The notes below the pieces were generated by a model. The model did no database searches. It was not told the DNA's origin and saw only the letters and a list, made by a program, of their open reading frames with translations. From Pinus tabuliformis (Eukaryota; Streptophyta; Pinopsida; Pinales; Pinaceae), in contig CM062812.1 of the NCBI GenBank assembly GCA_031772625.1, positions 728,412,300 through 728,476,299 on the forward strand: a stretch of DNA of 64,000 nucleotides, in the 5' to 3' direction. The translations under genes were made by a program, and so were the position numbers. Position 1 is the first letter of the stretch, and each line of letters opens with the position of its first letter. Shown here piece by piece: positions 37,321 to 49,363 of the stretch.

Positions 37321-39533
37321 TATAAAAACCTTTGTTAAAATCCATGTAAAAGTATATAAGATCACAATGAATGGGACGCATATTCGAAGATGAATGGTGG
37401 GGGAAACATCCTAGTGGATGTTGATTCAGTTTATTATGGCTAAGGATATTAGCAAAGTCAATGGCTAAGGCTTTGGAATGACATGAGGAATTTATAGACA
37501 TTTTATTTATGAAAACAAAGGAAATTAGGAGAAAATGGAGGTGAAAGGTCACAGGTTGCATGTGAGGAGGAAAATGAAGGAAAATAATGGAAAATGAAGA
37601 AAATAGAGCCTCATTAATAAAAAGGATTTCGAGGATCAGTTGGTAATATTTTGAAAGGTTTTAGTGGAGCTCTATTCTATTCTCTCTCTCTCATACTCTT
37701 GGATACTTATAGTTTTCTTGGAGCAGTCTTGAGAGTGTGGCATAATTGTCTTTCTGGAGCAAGAAGGTAAATGAAGAGTAGGAAATCATAGGAGGGCATT
37801 TGGATCAATAGCTACATCAAATTTCTTTGCAGGTACCAAGTTCCATGTATGTTTTCTTCACTAGTTTTGGAATTCATGGCACATGTATACGGTTTCTTGG
37901 TTATCATCTGTCATTGGCATGGAGGATTCCCTAGATTGATAGTGGATTTGCATAGGCTTGCCATTTCCTGGATAGATATGGAGATTGTGGGTTTATTTCA
38001 TTTTTTTGTTGTGGTTGGTTCTCACATTTCCTTATCTCTGGTTGAGTTATTAGTTCCTCAAAGCATTAGTTGGACAAAAGCTCTAGAAGCCCCGTAACAA
38101 CTTGGGTTCGGTTGTTAGTCCTGGAAGACCTGGTTGGAAAAACACTTTGCAAGTCTTGTAATGACTTGGATTGAGTTATTAGTCCTGGAAGCCCTGGTTG
38201 GAAAAATGCTCTTGAAGCCCTATAACAACTTGGATTGAGTTACTAGTCCTAGAAGCCTTGGTTAGAAAAACACTCTGAAAGTGCTTGGTGGGTTGAATTA
38301 CTAGTCCTGGAAGCCCTGGTTGGACAAATGCTTTGGAAGCCCGGAGAAGGTTGTGGTTTGAGTTATCAGCTCTAGAAGCCCTGGATGGAAAAATTCTTTA
38401 GAAGCTCAGAATAAGTTGTTGGTTGAGTTACTAGTGCTGGTAACTGGGTTGGAACAAATGCTCTAGAGCCTTGGAAGGCTGGGATAGAGACTGATCAAAT
38501 GATAGTTTTGCGATTTCTGACCGTAAGCTGGAACCAATTATTGATGGGTTGAGGTGGATGGCATCTGGAAGTGCTAGATGAGTTTTGATTGATGTGTTCT
38601 ATGAGATCCCACATTCATCCTTGGAATATGGCCCTGGAGTGAATGGTTGAAGAGAGATTTGGATGATCCATTCTATGGTTGGGTGGAACGTGGAAGACCC
38701 ATCACGAGTTTTGGTTTTTCATCATTAATGAAAGGTTATTTCTCCTTGTATTTCTATGAGTATTATGATGGATTATATGTGGTGTATATGTTTTTGTTTT
38801 CATTGATATTTATGTCCCTATTATGCTGGTTATGTATGTGTTTTATGACAACAGCTATGTATGGCTCTCATCATTTTTTTACTTATAAATGAATGAACAA
38901 TGTATATATGACCTAATCGATGCAATGGTTGTTAAAGTGATAAGGAAAAAATTCTTCATGGTGAATCTCAAATAAGTATGAGACCCCTATGATTAGATCT
39001 GTTATTTACACCTGTAGGTTGCATATTTACTAAGTGTTTGACAAAATGTCTATTATGGTTAGGCTTGGTTAGGTTAAGAACTTGTTCAATTTTTGTGTTA
39101 GAGGCCTTTCCTTGGTGTCATATACTGTCTTGGAAAGTGTCATCAAGTTCTAGACATTGGTTTTGAGACTAGCCTTGAAACAATGGCTTAAATCTCCTAG
39201 TCTCTAGCACAGAACTGGCTAAAAATGACTGCATTCTCTCCCTTCCAGGCATTGTGGGAGTGGCTATAGGATTCCATTCAAATGGACACCTTGTCATTTG
39301 AATGAGTGTCTTTTTAATTCATTGAAATGTTAGGTTAACTCAGGGGTTGGGCACCTTGGTGGATTAGTTCCTGGGGGACCTGAAGCACTTGCAAGAGGTG
39401 TATAATGTATTTTTTTGTCAACTCCATTTCCTTAAGGTTACCTAGGAGGTTGAACCTTATCATAGTGGCCTTTCATCAAATTTTTACCTCGACTGGTTCG
39501 CTGCTTGGGTAGATGTGGGAGGAGGGTGTTACA
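37321..39533 (+). repeat. family-X LTR, second copy (2.2 kb)
   Basis: Starts TATAAAAACCTTTGTT and ends GGAGGAGGGTGTTACA. It contains about seven of the 62-bp units (38035-38490). A primer site follows at 39537-39552 (TGGTATCAAAATGTGG) and a degenerate purine tract precedes it, so it could be read as the 3' LTR of the left piece or the 5' LTR of the right piece. By sequence it pairs with 49364-51275. Confidence 0.88.
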
Positions 39534-39536
39534 AAG

Positions 39537-39552
39537 TGGTATCAAAATGTGG
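39537..39552 (+). promoter_or_regulatory. tRNA-Met-type primer binding site, diverged
   Basis: TGGTATCAAAATGTGG stands three bases after the LTR end, the same spacing as at 32376-32394 and in the inverted copy. It is more diverged, consistent with an old element. Confidence 0.7.
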
Positions 39553-42500
39553 TTGCGCTCTCCTTGGGCTGTGTTTTGATCATGCTTTCATGTGGGTTGC
39601 ATATGTGTTCCTTATGCATGTAGTTCATGTGGTTCTTGCATTTTGATGGTGTTGATCACAGTTGCAGTGATGTCACCATGTGAAGGTTGAAGGTGTTTTC
39701 ATGGAGTATGTCTTCATGTGTGTATGGTTTATTATGCTTTTTTATTCATGTGAGTGTTCACATGTTATGAAATGTACGTGAGGTGGTTGTTATTGTCATG
39801 CATGAGATCATGGTTTGTGTAGTTGATATGGTCATGCATTGATTTCTTGACTCTAGCTAGAATGATTTGTATATGGTTTTGTAATCATTTGTTATATGAC
39901 TATATGCAGTTGTTATGCATGGATGGTCTTGGTTATAGTCATCCATGGACAGTAGATCAAAAATTCCTTGTGAACTCATTGTATGAAAATTTAGGTCATA
40001 ATAATGCTATTGGTTATTATGATGCTAAAGTGTTAGCTGAGATAGAACAAGAGATGTATATCATTCAAGTGAAGTTGCAAGATTGGATATCGAGGCAAGA
40101 GTAGATCATCATACAAGTACTGTATGTTTTGCATGTAGGTATGTAACTTAAGGATTTTCATATGCATTACATTTATATACATTAGTTTTATGTACATGTA
40201 TTTTGATGTTATGGTTACATACATGAAAGATGATAGTTTATTAGTATAGCCATTAGCACATGTGTCGAATAGTCAAGAATGATAGTAACATGTGGTTGTG
40301 TGAATTTCTATTATTGTTTCATGTTAGACAACTTGATGATTAGGTTATATGTTGTTGATGAGCATGATATATAGCTTATTTTTGTTACATGCTAGTAACT
40401 TGATGATTAGGGTTATTACGTTAAGACCTTGATGTTATATGTATCACACTAAATTGGATTGGCCTATGCATATGGTTAGGGTTACGACATTTAGGTATGA
40501 GTCAACTTATTGTGACATTGTGTAATACTAATCTAGATTGATCATACATATGTGATTGTTATGAATTAACAGAAAATATTTGTGAGCTTATGATGTGAAC
40601 ATGTTAGATAGTTACTATTCTGGATATCATGATTTTGTTTATGTTTGAGTTGATATTTTGTGAAGTTATATCATGCTAACTAGATTGATTGTGCAAACGA
40701 GATAGCCTCCCCTGAGATACATTAAGGTATGAACTTGCTTATGTCATGTACTTTGTGCTTGACTGTTTGATTTTGATGTCTATTTGGTGTTTGAGTGTTT
40801 TGTGTATATTATCTCATCTAGTTGATTTATCTAACATCGTATGTTTGCAAGTTGGTTGAATGTTTGATGAATTGCGTAATATGAATATGTGTTCCAATGA
40901 ACTTGTTTTAAGATTATTGTACTAATACATATGTGTTGAGATAGTTGATATGTATTTGAGTGTAGTAGGTGATAGTTGTAGTGTTATGTCTAATGACTAT
41001 GAGTTGACTATGGATTATGACATGATTGTTAGTCTTGGTAAAGTTTGATTTCAAATTGATAGATATGATTGTCTTGATATTTGGAACATATGGTTGACAT
41101 GTGTGAATAGTTGCAAGGTAACACGCTTGGTATTAGTGTGACAAGGTAACAATTGATTTTTTATATAATTAACAGTTGGATGATGTGACAACACATAAAA
41201 AGTATCGATTACAACAAAGTAAAAAGGTAGAAGAAGTGAATTGGGCAAGAACTCTTTTGGCTACATTTGGAAACCCTAATTCCAAATGAATGAGTTATTT
41301 TCATATAGGAAGTCTTCTTAACCTTGATCTTGTCTGACATTATGTGAATAGGTTCTATAGTTATGAACATGTATTGGATAGGTATATCAGCCAGTTTTTT
41401 GTTAATGATGGATTCGTCAAGGGAATTGGATCCCCTTGAGAGATGGATGGACGTGTTCAGTTACAAGGAAATGTGCTTGGCACAACAAGGTAAAGAGTAT
41501 GTTGTTATGTTTATCTATGCACTGATAATTATGTGTTTATGACAATATCATGCAGGAAATAGCATGACAAAGAAACTTCCATGAGATCTTGAAGAAGGGT
41601 TAGGTTGAGTTTTGCTTTGGAAGCACTGGGAACCATGGGGATTGATTCATGGTGTCCATTGAGATTCTTAGGCTTTTGGTCTTTTGTTTTTTTTCTTGTA
41701 CTTGATTTGTATTTTTGTTATGCCTAGTGCATGATCATGCCACATTGTTTTGGTTTCGTATTCCTATTGGTTTTCTTCTTTTTTGTTTCTTGTATTTCCT
41801 TTTATGTTTTGAGTCTTGGGAATTGGTTGGGAAAGAGGACAGTTAATGGAGCTAAGGAAGAGTTGTGCGGTACCTAAAAGGTAATGTAAGATTTAGATCA
41901 ATCTTTGTGCATAAGCACGTGCAGCAGAAGGTAAGACTATGTGAGTCTGTTGGACTGGTTTGATCCATTGGTGTAAATAGACAATGGTAGGATATTCATG
42001 GTAAATATAACAAGAAAGGTGAAGTAAATGGATATGAGGCCTGAGATGCCTTGACTACATTGGGAATGATTACTCTCAAAGTTATGCATGGTGTGCATAG
42101 ATAAAGGGCATTATCTTAACCTTGACCTTATGATATTTGGTAAATATGTTGTGATCTTAATTGTGTTGATGTTTATATATGTATACATGTATGCATGTAT
42201 GTATGTATGCCAATAAATGATAGGATCAAGATTGTTTTATGCTAACACTTATGTATATGTACCTATGTATCTATGTATCTATGTCATTGTTTGACAAGGC
42301 TGTCAAGGATCATTCTTATTGGCGAATGATTTCTTATGCAAGTGAATGACATTACGAGGTTCCTGGTCTTACAGGAATCAAGTAGGAAGAGTAGCATGAT
42401 AGATTTATGAGGTTAGTATCATGTGGTTATGAGTTGATATTATGTGATTATATTATGTATATTCTATGGATAGGTAACTCGAGGGATACATTAGTGAAAT

Positions 42501-42590
42501 GAAAGTAGTATGGTCTACGACATGTTGGGAAAAACATAGATAAGGCACTAGAAGTAAAGTTCCTTGGTAAAGATAGTGTGGTTTTGGATT
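39553..42590 (+). other. interior of the second family-X element, no recognisable gene
   Basis: About 3 kb of AT-rich sequence after the primer site, with no gag or pol motif on either strand. A frame near 39950-40104 (YYDAKVLAEIEQEMYIIQVK) looks protein-like but matches nothing I know. An ATGT/CTATG microsatellite occurs at 42170-42285. Being bounded by family-X LTRs and lacking coding domains, it resembles a large non-autonomous (LARD-like) interior. Confidence 0.55.
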
Positions 42591-43255
42591 GTGTGGTACT
42601 GTTGTTGCACATATGTTGTACATGTCTTACATTTTTCATATGTGTTGTTGTTTTCATGCTGTGTTGTGCATATATAGTGTGTTTACATGTTGTTTATGAA
42701 ATGTTATGTACATGATGGTACAGATAGTGTTGTTTGAATATTTCATATGTAGTGGTTGGTATAGGTGGTGCTTTGTACAGGTTGTATATGAAGTGTTGTG
42801 TACAAATGATGCTATGTACATGTTGCATATACAGTACTATATACATGTCATTTTGTGTGCATGTTGTACATATGGTGCTATGTACATGTGCTGTTGCATG
42901 CATTTTGTACATATGGTGCTATGCACATATAGTGTTGTGTGCATGATTATACAAGTGGTGTTGTGTGCATGTGGAGTTGTGTACATGTTGTACAGGTGGA
43001 GCTATGTTCAAGTGGTGCTTTGTACATGTCGTGCATGTGGCACTATGTACAGGTGATGTCATGTACATGTCTTGTATGTGGTACTATGTACATGTGGAAT
43101 TTTGTACATGTTGTATAGGTGGTACAATGTGCATATGGCATTGTATACACATTGTGCATGTGGTGTCGTCTACCTGTGATGTTGTGCACACATTGTGTAG
43201 GTGATTGCAGTGTATAGGTGATACTGTGCACATGTTTTACATATGGTACTGGTGT
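42590..43255 (+). repeat. GT/AC-rich minisatellite, left part
   Basis: Imperfect repeats of words such as GTGCTATGTACATGT, TTGTACATATGGT and TGTACAGGTGG with a loose unit of about 18-21 bp. The right part lies at 47725-48050, after the inserted Tat-like LTR. It produces overlapping Cys/Val/Met-rich open frames on both strands, which are a by-product of the repeat rather than genes. Confidence 0.75.
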
Positions 43256-43355
43256 ATGTGTGGTTTTATGGCCTAAATCTACCTCAGGCTGAGAAAGGCA
43301 GGTCTAGGGTAACATCAAACCACGCTTAACCTGGTAGCCAGCCCTGCCAGGTCGG

Positions 43356-43374
43356 GAGAGGGCTCTCTCTTTAT
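43356..43374 (-). promoter_or_regulatory. dyad/TATA-like motif shared with the giant Tat LTR
   Basis: GAGAGGGCTCTCTCTTTAT on the plus strand, the same 19 bases as at 10493 and 24714, about 100 bp from the LTR edge in all three. The flanking sequence differs, which makes the motif stand out. Confidence 0.5.
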
Positions 43375-44758
43375 CAATCTTAAGAAAATATGGCAAGTGA
43401 GGCTTGAGATGACTGATGTAAATACTAATTTTAGGCTAGGTATATTCTCAGAGGAGCTTGATTGATTTTTATGGTTGTTTGCTAGATCAAATGAGGAAGG
43501 CAGTTTTGGGTCTACGGAATGAACTCATATTTGCAGAGGTTTCTGTGGGGCGAGGTAGCCAAGTGTTTTAGTACTTTGAATTAGGTGTAATGGTGATTCT
43601 AAAGATTGGTGAGGAGTTAGAGAGGGCATTAAGTATCATGAGTCCTCTTCAAACAGTAGAAAACATGTAAAACTAAATAAACCCCAAGGCAGAGCACTGA
43701 AACTTCAATGAATTCCACCTTTACACTTGATCCATTTAGTTATGTAGAAAAAGAGAGAGATAATGGCACACATAAACATATGATAAACTAAATAACAGAG
43801 GAGAAAAAAAATACTAAATCACCTTGCCACAATAATCCCACAAAATGTTGCAAAACCCTGGTCTATTTCCTTGCCAAACTGCAGAAGTGATGTACAATAG
43901 TGCTCAAAGCATCCATAAGAGTCCAACCCTGACAAATGACTAAGAAAGTACAAGATATAGGTATCAAACCACCTATGCTAGCCATCAGGGGTCAAATCCA
44001 TGAGTCAAGGAGCTACTTTAACAAGATCTAAACTAGGAATTGAAAAATAGGCAGTGGAACAGCTTGCCTCTAAAACTATGGAAACTGATTCATTCAGTTC
44101 AAAACCACCTAAAACTGATGTATCTACCTCCTTAAGTCAATTTTCATCATTTTTACATCATATTACATCAATTTACATCATATTACATCATGAATTTGAC
44201 CATGAGAGAAGAAAAAAGTCAAACTGGTAGAAAACTAGGCGAAATTCTGAGCAAACAGGCAAAATTGGCAAATTTTCCTCCTATGCGTAGCGCCATTTTT
44301 CTGTGCATAGTGCTTTTTCCAAGCCACTTTTGGAAGGCTTCTCGAAGTCCAAATCAGGTGTAAGATATCTCATTGGAAATCTTGGTGAGTCTACTTTCTG
44401 GGACAACTTGAATTTTTTGATTTGGAGTCCATTTGCCCCTCCAAAAATGCAATCTCCCAAGACTGCTTCCTGTGTGGCCAAAAAGTGGCAGAGAGGGCAT
44501 TTTTTGGGTGTTTTTGGCCCTTTTGGAGGTCCAGAACTTGTCAAAATTTCACAGGCATTGTTGAGCATGCATAAATTCTCATGATGATTCCAAAAATGTA
44601 AAGTTTTCTGCAAATGGAGGCTCCCATCAAAAGTGTAGCGCTAGTGGCACTACGCACTTGCCAAAAAAACCTGTTTTTTGCCTCAAAATTTCAAAAATAA
44701 CCAAAACTTCACCAAGTTTCTTGAAATTTGGCATGAGTGATCTTTGTTATATGCTATG

Positions 44759-46250
44759 CTAGGCCAATGATGCTTCAGCCAAGATCTTGAGCTTATCTTG
44801 TTCTTTTTTGCTCCTCAAAGCTCTCTTTAGTTTGGCTTTAAGGCTTCTTATCCTTGTCTTACAAATTTTGTTCTGGGCCAAATAGTGATAAGCCATGTGG
44901 CGCAAATTTTTTTTCTCCTTGTTAGATTTCTCAAGTGGCTTCTCCAAGTGCATATTCACCTTCTCCAACAAATATTCTTGATCATTGTCTTTTTGTTCAA
45001 TGGATGTCAACTTGCCCTTTGCCCTCTTGGACTTTTGCCGGTTTTCTTTGATGATTTGCAGCTCCAGGAGTTCTTGTTTGTTGGTAAGCTGCTTGTTTTC
45101 TTGCTCAAGGAAGTTGATAATCCACTTAGCCCTCTCAAGGTCAAGTGATAAGGCATGTATGTTAGCTTCTTTCTCTTTGATAATCTCCTTGATTCTTGGG
45201 TTTTGGGAGCCCAAAACTGTGTCCTCTTCCTGAATCAAAACAAAATCTCTATCTTGACCTTCAGAAGGCCCTTCATCATGCAAAGGTTGCTTTTCTTTAT
45301 CCTGTACCTGTACTACTGAAGGAGAAGGCAAAGCCCCTTTCACCCCGGGTGAAGATAGAATTTTCCTATGGTCTGGTGAAGGAAACAAGACCCCTTCCAC
45401 CCCTGGTGGAGATAATACTCATTTGGCAGCTACAAATAGTCTCCTTGTGCCTTTTTTCATAAGTGACAAACATTGGCACACTTGTAGTTTCAGTCTTATG
45501 AACATCTGGCTGGTTTGAAGGCCATCCTTCCTCTTGAAGCACTGATGGTGCCACCTTAGGGCTTTTGAAAACCTCATGTGAAATGAAGGTATCCCATGAA
45601 ATATTCAGCAAGCTTAGCTGATGCAAAACGACAATTTTAATCAATGAAAAATGGTAAATGCTACTGAACTACTAAGGAAGAGGTTTCCTTTGCACATTTA
45701 TAGCCATATTCTCAGTATTCCTGCATATGAAGTATGGGAGGTTTTCATCCTCACTCTAGTGAAATGCATCAACAATCTAACATGGTAGGTATACAGACGA
45801 GAAAACCTCCCTTCACAGGTGAAATACTTGATGATGAGTTTCATGAGTGGAGCATAAGTATCTTGCAAGTATTTGAAAGGAAAGACCATACTGATTTGCC
45901 TTTGATAACTAGCCTTGATGTAAGGCTCATAATGTTGTTCGCCCACATGTTGTCCTTTATTCTACTGTTCTCCCACATTAGGGATGCCTGTTGCTGCTGC
46001 AATAGTTTCAGGTGTCAAAGTGAAAGAGACACCAGCTAGGTTCACCTGGCCATTGTGAAGATTAAGAAAAAATAACCTAGCAAGCTCGTGGTGACATTTC
46101 ACCCTCTCCACCATTTCACAAAACCGGTAACAAGACTAATGTTTGAAACATGTTACTGCAAGAGGGCAAGCTAGTAACTCTATGAGAGTGGTGGGCTCCT
46201 CCTGGATGTGTTTTCCTCGTTTATGTGGTTTTGTTAGTGCATGAACCTCT
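44759..46250 (-). pseudogene. LTR-internal coding tract in the second Tat-like LTR
   Basis: On the minus strand, from about 46250: an acidic N-terminal part, VSFTLTPETIAAATGIP (about 45975-46030), a helical part with KYFTCEGRFSRLYTYHVRLL (about 45790-45870), a linker with SSPGVKGALPSPS, then a long coiled coil (44759-45230) with SLDLERAKWIINFLEQENKQ and LEKPLEKSNKEKKNLRHMAY, ending in a basic stretch (RSLKAKLKRALRSKKEQDKL). The order F-T-x-T-x-E-x-I motif, helical domain, linker, coiled coil matches the tract in the giant Tat LTRs. The 213-codon coiled-coil part is one of the longer open stretches in the window. Function unknown. Broken, a few breaks. Confidence 0.65.
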
Positions 46251-47724
46251 TGGGAAGAATCACTGATAGTTTCATCATCCCTCTCATATGCCGAATCTAG
46301 TTCCATACTTGAAAATGTGGAGTGAAGAATGATGAGTATGAAGAGATTTTTTAATGTATAGGGTGACTGTTGTTTTTATTTTGGGAATTGAGGGGCTGAC
46401 TGATAGTATAACTATAAATGATGTTTTTGATGATGGAAGTATGGTTTTAGGGAATGTATAAGGTTTAGGAAATGGGAATTAGGGTTTAGAGAATGGATAG
46501 GGTTAATGTTTAGGAATTATGTATAGGGCTTAGGGTTTGGTAATAGGGGGTGAGTGCCAATGGGAGAGGGAAAGAGGAAGGGATTTAGGGAAATTTAGTG
46601 CAAGGGCATGGAGTGTAGGGAGATAATCACAGAGGAATCAAAACAACAGAAAACAAAACCCTAGACAAGCTTGGCAATACAATTTTGGAGGTAGCTAGGG
46701 TTTAATTTTTAAACACTCAAATCACCACCATAGATGAAAAAATCCCTTGCTTGATCAGATGAGAGGATTTACTTACTTGTTTGAGAGGTTATTTATGAAA
46801 TTGGAGGCTTGTGAAATCGATCAAATTTGATTTGGATCTCCTCAGGCAGATGCATAATGCTGTCTCCCAGGTGCGTAGCGCACTTTCTATGTGTAGCACA
46901 TGATCAAATCCCATTTCAAAACCTGTGCCCGGTGCGTAGCACCAGGCAGGTGCGTCCCGCCAACGTCCAGGTGCATAGCACCGATGAAAATTTTAATTTT
47001 TGCTGCAATTTGACTTCTTTCTCCCACAAACCCAATTTTCTCCCCTTTGCTTTCTCTCTTGCACAAAATGATTTTTTCAAAAACCAAGAAGAACTTTATA
47101 TCCTCTTGATTTTAATTTTTCATTTACAAACCCACTTTTCTAAGGTCCTTTTCACTTTGCTTTAAAAACCCTGCTTTTCATTTTGTAGTTTGACTCTTCT
47201 TGATCATTGGATGAACTGATGCTTTGATATTTTTGTTTCTTGTAGTGGCTGGAGTTGACAAGGTGACCAAGGGCAGTAGCTAAAGCTTATTACATATGAA
47301 AACATTGAAATTACATAAAATTTGTAAAACCCTGTTTTCACCTCAAAATAGAGTTTTGAGGTAAAAACCCCTTATGAAGCATATTATCAGTGAATTTTGT
47401 AATTTTATAAACTTATTAGAGATCCTCATGTGCCTGCTGACCTCTTATTGAGTTTTTGAAAACCATGGTGGCAAACCCTAGACCTAGTGAGACCTAAAAA
47501 CCCTAAAATGACTTTTGCAAATGGAATGAAATAAAATGACAGCAAATGACCTATACATGTGAAAATAGGCTAGCAGATAAATGGCATGAGGGAAATTGAC
47601 AAAGACCATTACCATCAGTTGATCCATGACCTAATGGAATGTAGTTGATCGGATGAGACACCTAATATGCATGCAAAAAGAGAAATTTGATCACTGATGG
47701 AGGGATGAAGATACCGACACTAAT

Positions 47725-48050
47725 ATGTGGTATTATTTGTATGTCATACATGTTGTGTTGTGTACATGAGGTACTATGTATGTGCATTGTGTAGTCTTCA
47801 TATCGTTACATGTGTATTCATTGTGTTGTACTCTGTGTGGGTACATGTATTGTGTGCCATTGTACATCGGGTATAGATGTATGAGTTGTGTTGTATATCT
47901 GGTGTATGTGTATGAATTTGGTGGTGTCATACATTGTGTGCGGATGTATGTCTTGTGATGTACGTTGTGTACATATACGTATTTTGTTGTGTCATACATT
48001 GGACGTAGGAGTATGTGTTGTGTTGTGTTATACACTAGGTGTTTGTCGAG
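47725..48050 (+). repeat. GT/AC-rich minisatellite, right part
   Basis: Continues the array at 42590-43255 with words such as GTATGTGTTGTGTTG, GTCATACATTGTGTG and GTACATATACG. It is more degenerate at its right end, where it gives way to ordinary AT-rich sequence. Confidence 0.7.
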
Positions 48051-49363
48051 TGCAACAACCAATCCAGAGTGCACATGAAATAAGGACAATGGTGGAAGCC
48101 AAGGATTTATTAAAGGATAAGTATTAATATTTTATATAGTTTATTGTGCATGTGATTTATGATTTAGGTCTATGACGATTAGATGTGATCTATGATTCTG
48201 ATTTATGATGGTTACATGTGATTTATGATGTTTATCTATGATGGGTATGTTTTGAACTAACCAGATGTGATATGTTTATGCATGATGTTTTTTAATCAAA
48301 GAGTTAGTTTGACTTGTTGTGGTAGGAAGCGAAGATAATTGTAAGCGTACCCTATTAATGGGCTACCAATGAGGTATGATTTGAAGTTATTTTGAATCTA
48401 ACGGAAATTATGTGCTTGGAACAGGAATGCATGAACATGCCTGATTGAGTGGCCTAAATGTATTGCAACAATTAGCAGTGATAATGAAAGAAAATAGAAC
48501 ATGCAGAAGTGTGATGGTAGAAGCACTTCAGGAGAAGGGCTATCTTTGGACACCACTACCCAATAGTGTCCATTTATTTCCATGAGAATGCTATGACCAG
48601 TATGATGGTTTTAAGGCATGGATATGCCTTGGTTTTTGTATCTTCCGATGCGAGGAAGCGTTGGCAAGGGATGGAGTTCCTGAGGTGGGAGTGCCAATGG
48701 AACTTGGAAGGTGAGTGACTACACACAAGGGTTGACCAAATTGCCCGAGGGACTATGTAGCAGAGAAGGCAAGGATAGGGATATATTTGTTTTGGTCATT
48801 AGAATTACCAGATGGAATCAAATGCACATTGGGAGTTCACCCTGCAACAATGAGCTGGTAACTGATAACAAGTGGCACAGGATTATAGTGTTCGACATTG
48901 GATGTAGCTTTCACTTTGACAGTGGATTCTAGACTTCCTGGGAAGGAAGTGAATCCTAGTATTATTTTGAGGGTAGAGGTGTGATCCTCTAGATTCCATT
49001 GTGGTAGATGTAGGTATTGCATCCTTTTATTTGTTGGCTGAGAAAATCTAAATATGTGTATATGTGCATATTATTTTAAATATTGTATCTAGGTAGATTT
49101 ATAAATCTCCATTGACAGTATGGTTATTTTCTGGTTGAATAAAATGTGTATTTTTATATGTTTTTATTGTAAACACTGTAATGAGTTGTGTTATAAAGCT
49201 CTAGTAAATGGTAAGTTTTTCATGTTTCAACAGTGGTCATGGTAAATACTATAACGAGCTGTGTGATAAAGCTCCATGGGCAGTATGTTTTGTTTTCAGC
49301 AATGTCGTTGGTTATAGGTGTCATTGAACATTAAGGATGGTGTTCTTCCAAGAGGGAGGGTTC
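48051..49363 (+). other. 3' part of the second family-X interior, ending in a polypurine tract
   Basis: About 1.3 kb without a recognised domain; a 73-codon plus-strand frame at 48711-48932 has no family motif. The last bases before the LTR, AAGAGGGAGGGTTC (49350-49363), form a clear polypurine tract, so 49364 is a 3' LTR start. Confidence 0.65.

Larger units (their letters stand above)
43255..47720 (-). mobile_element. Tat-like LTR (solo or remnant) inserted in the minisatellite
   Basis: About 4.46 kb of sequence unlike its flanks splits the minisatellite. At 43356-43374 it has the same dyad/TATA motif (GAGAGGGCTCTCTCTTTAT) at the same distance (about 100 bp) from its left edge as the giant Tat LTRs, and in the same orientation it carries a coding tract with a helical domain and a coiled coil (44759-46250). 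No gag or pol domains are present, so it is best read as a solo LTR of a related minus-strand family. Flanks share TATGTG (43255-43260 and about 47724-47729), which may be a target duplication. Edges are uncertain by about 10 bp. Broken fossil. Confidence 0.6.

Noticed and set aside
42694-43231. Overlapping Cys/Val/Met-rich and His/Thr-rich open frames on both strands
   Set aside because: They follow the GTAC-rich minisatellite on both strands; residue periodicity comes from the repeat.
44303-44584. Plus- and minus-strand frames overlapping each other in the second Tat-like LTR
   Set aside because: Mirror frames without motifs; the supported coding tract of this LTR lies at 44759-46250.
47733-48127. 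Open frames rich in Tyr, Val and Cys on both strands
   Set aside because: Same repeat-derived cause as the array at 42590-43255.
48711-48932. 73-codon plus-strand frame near the 3' end of the second family-X interior
   Set aside because: No resemblance to gag or pol and no support from composition; kept only as a note.
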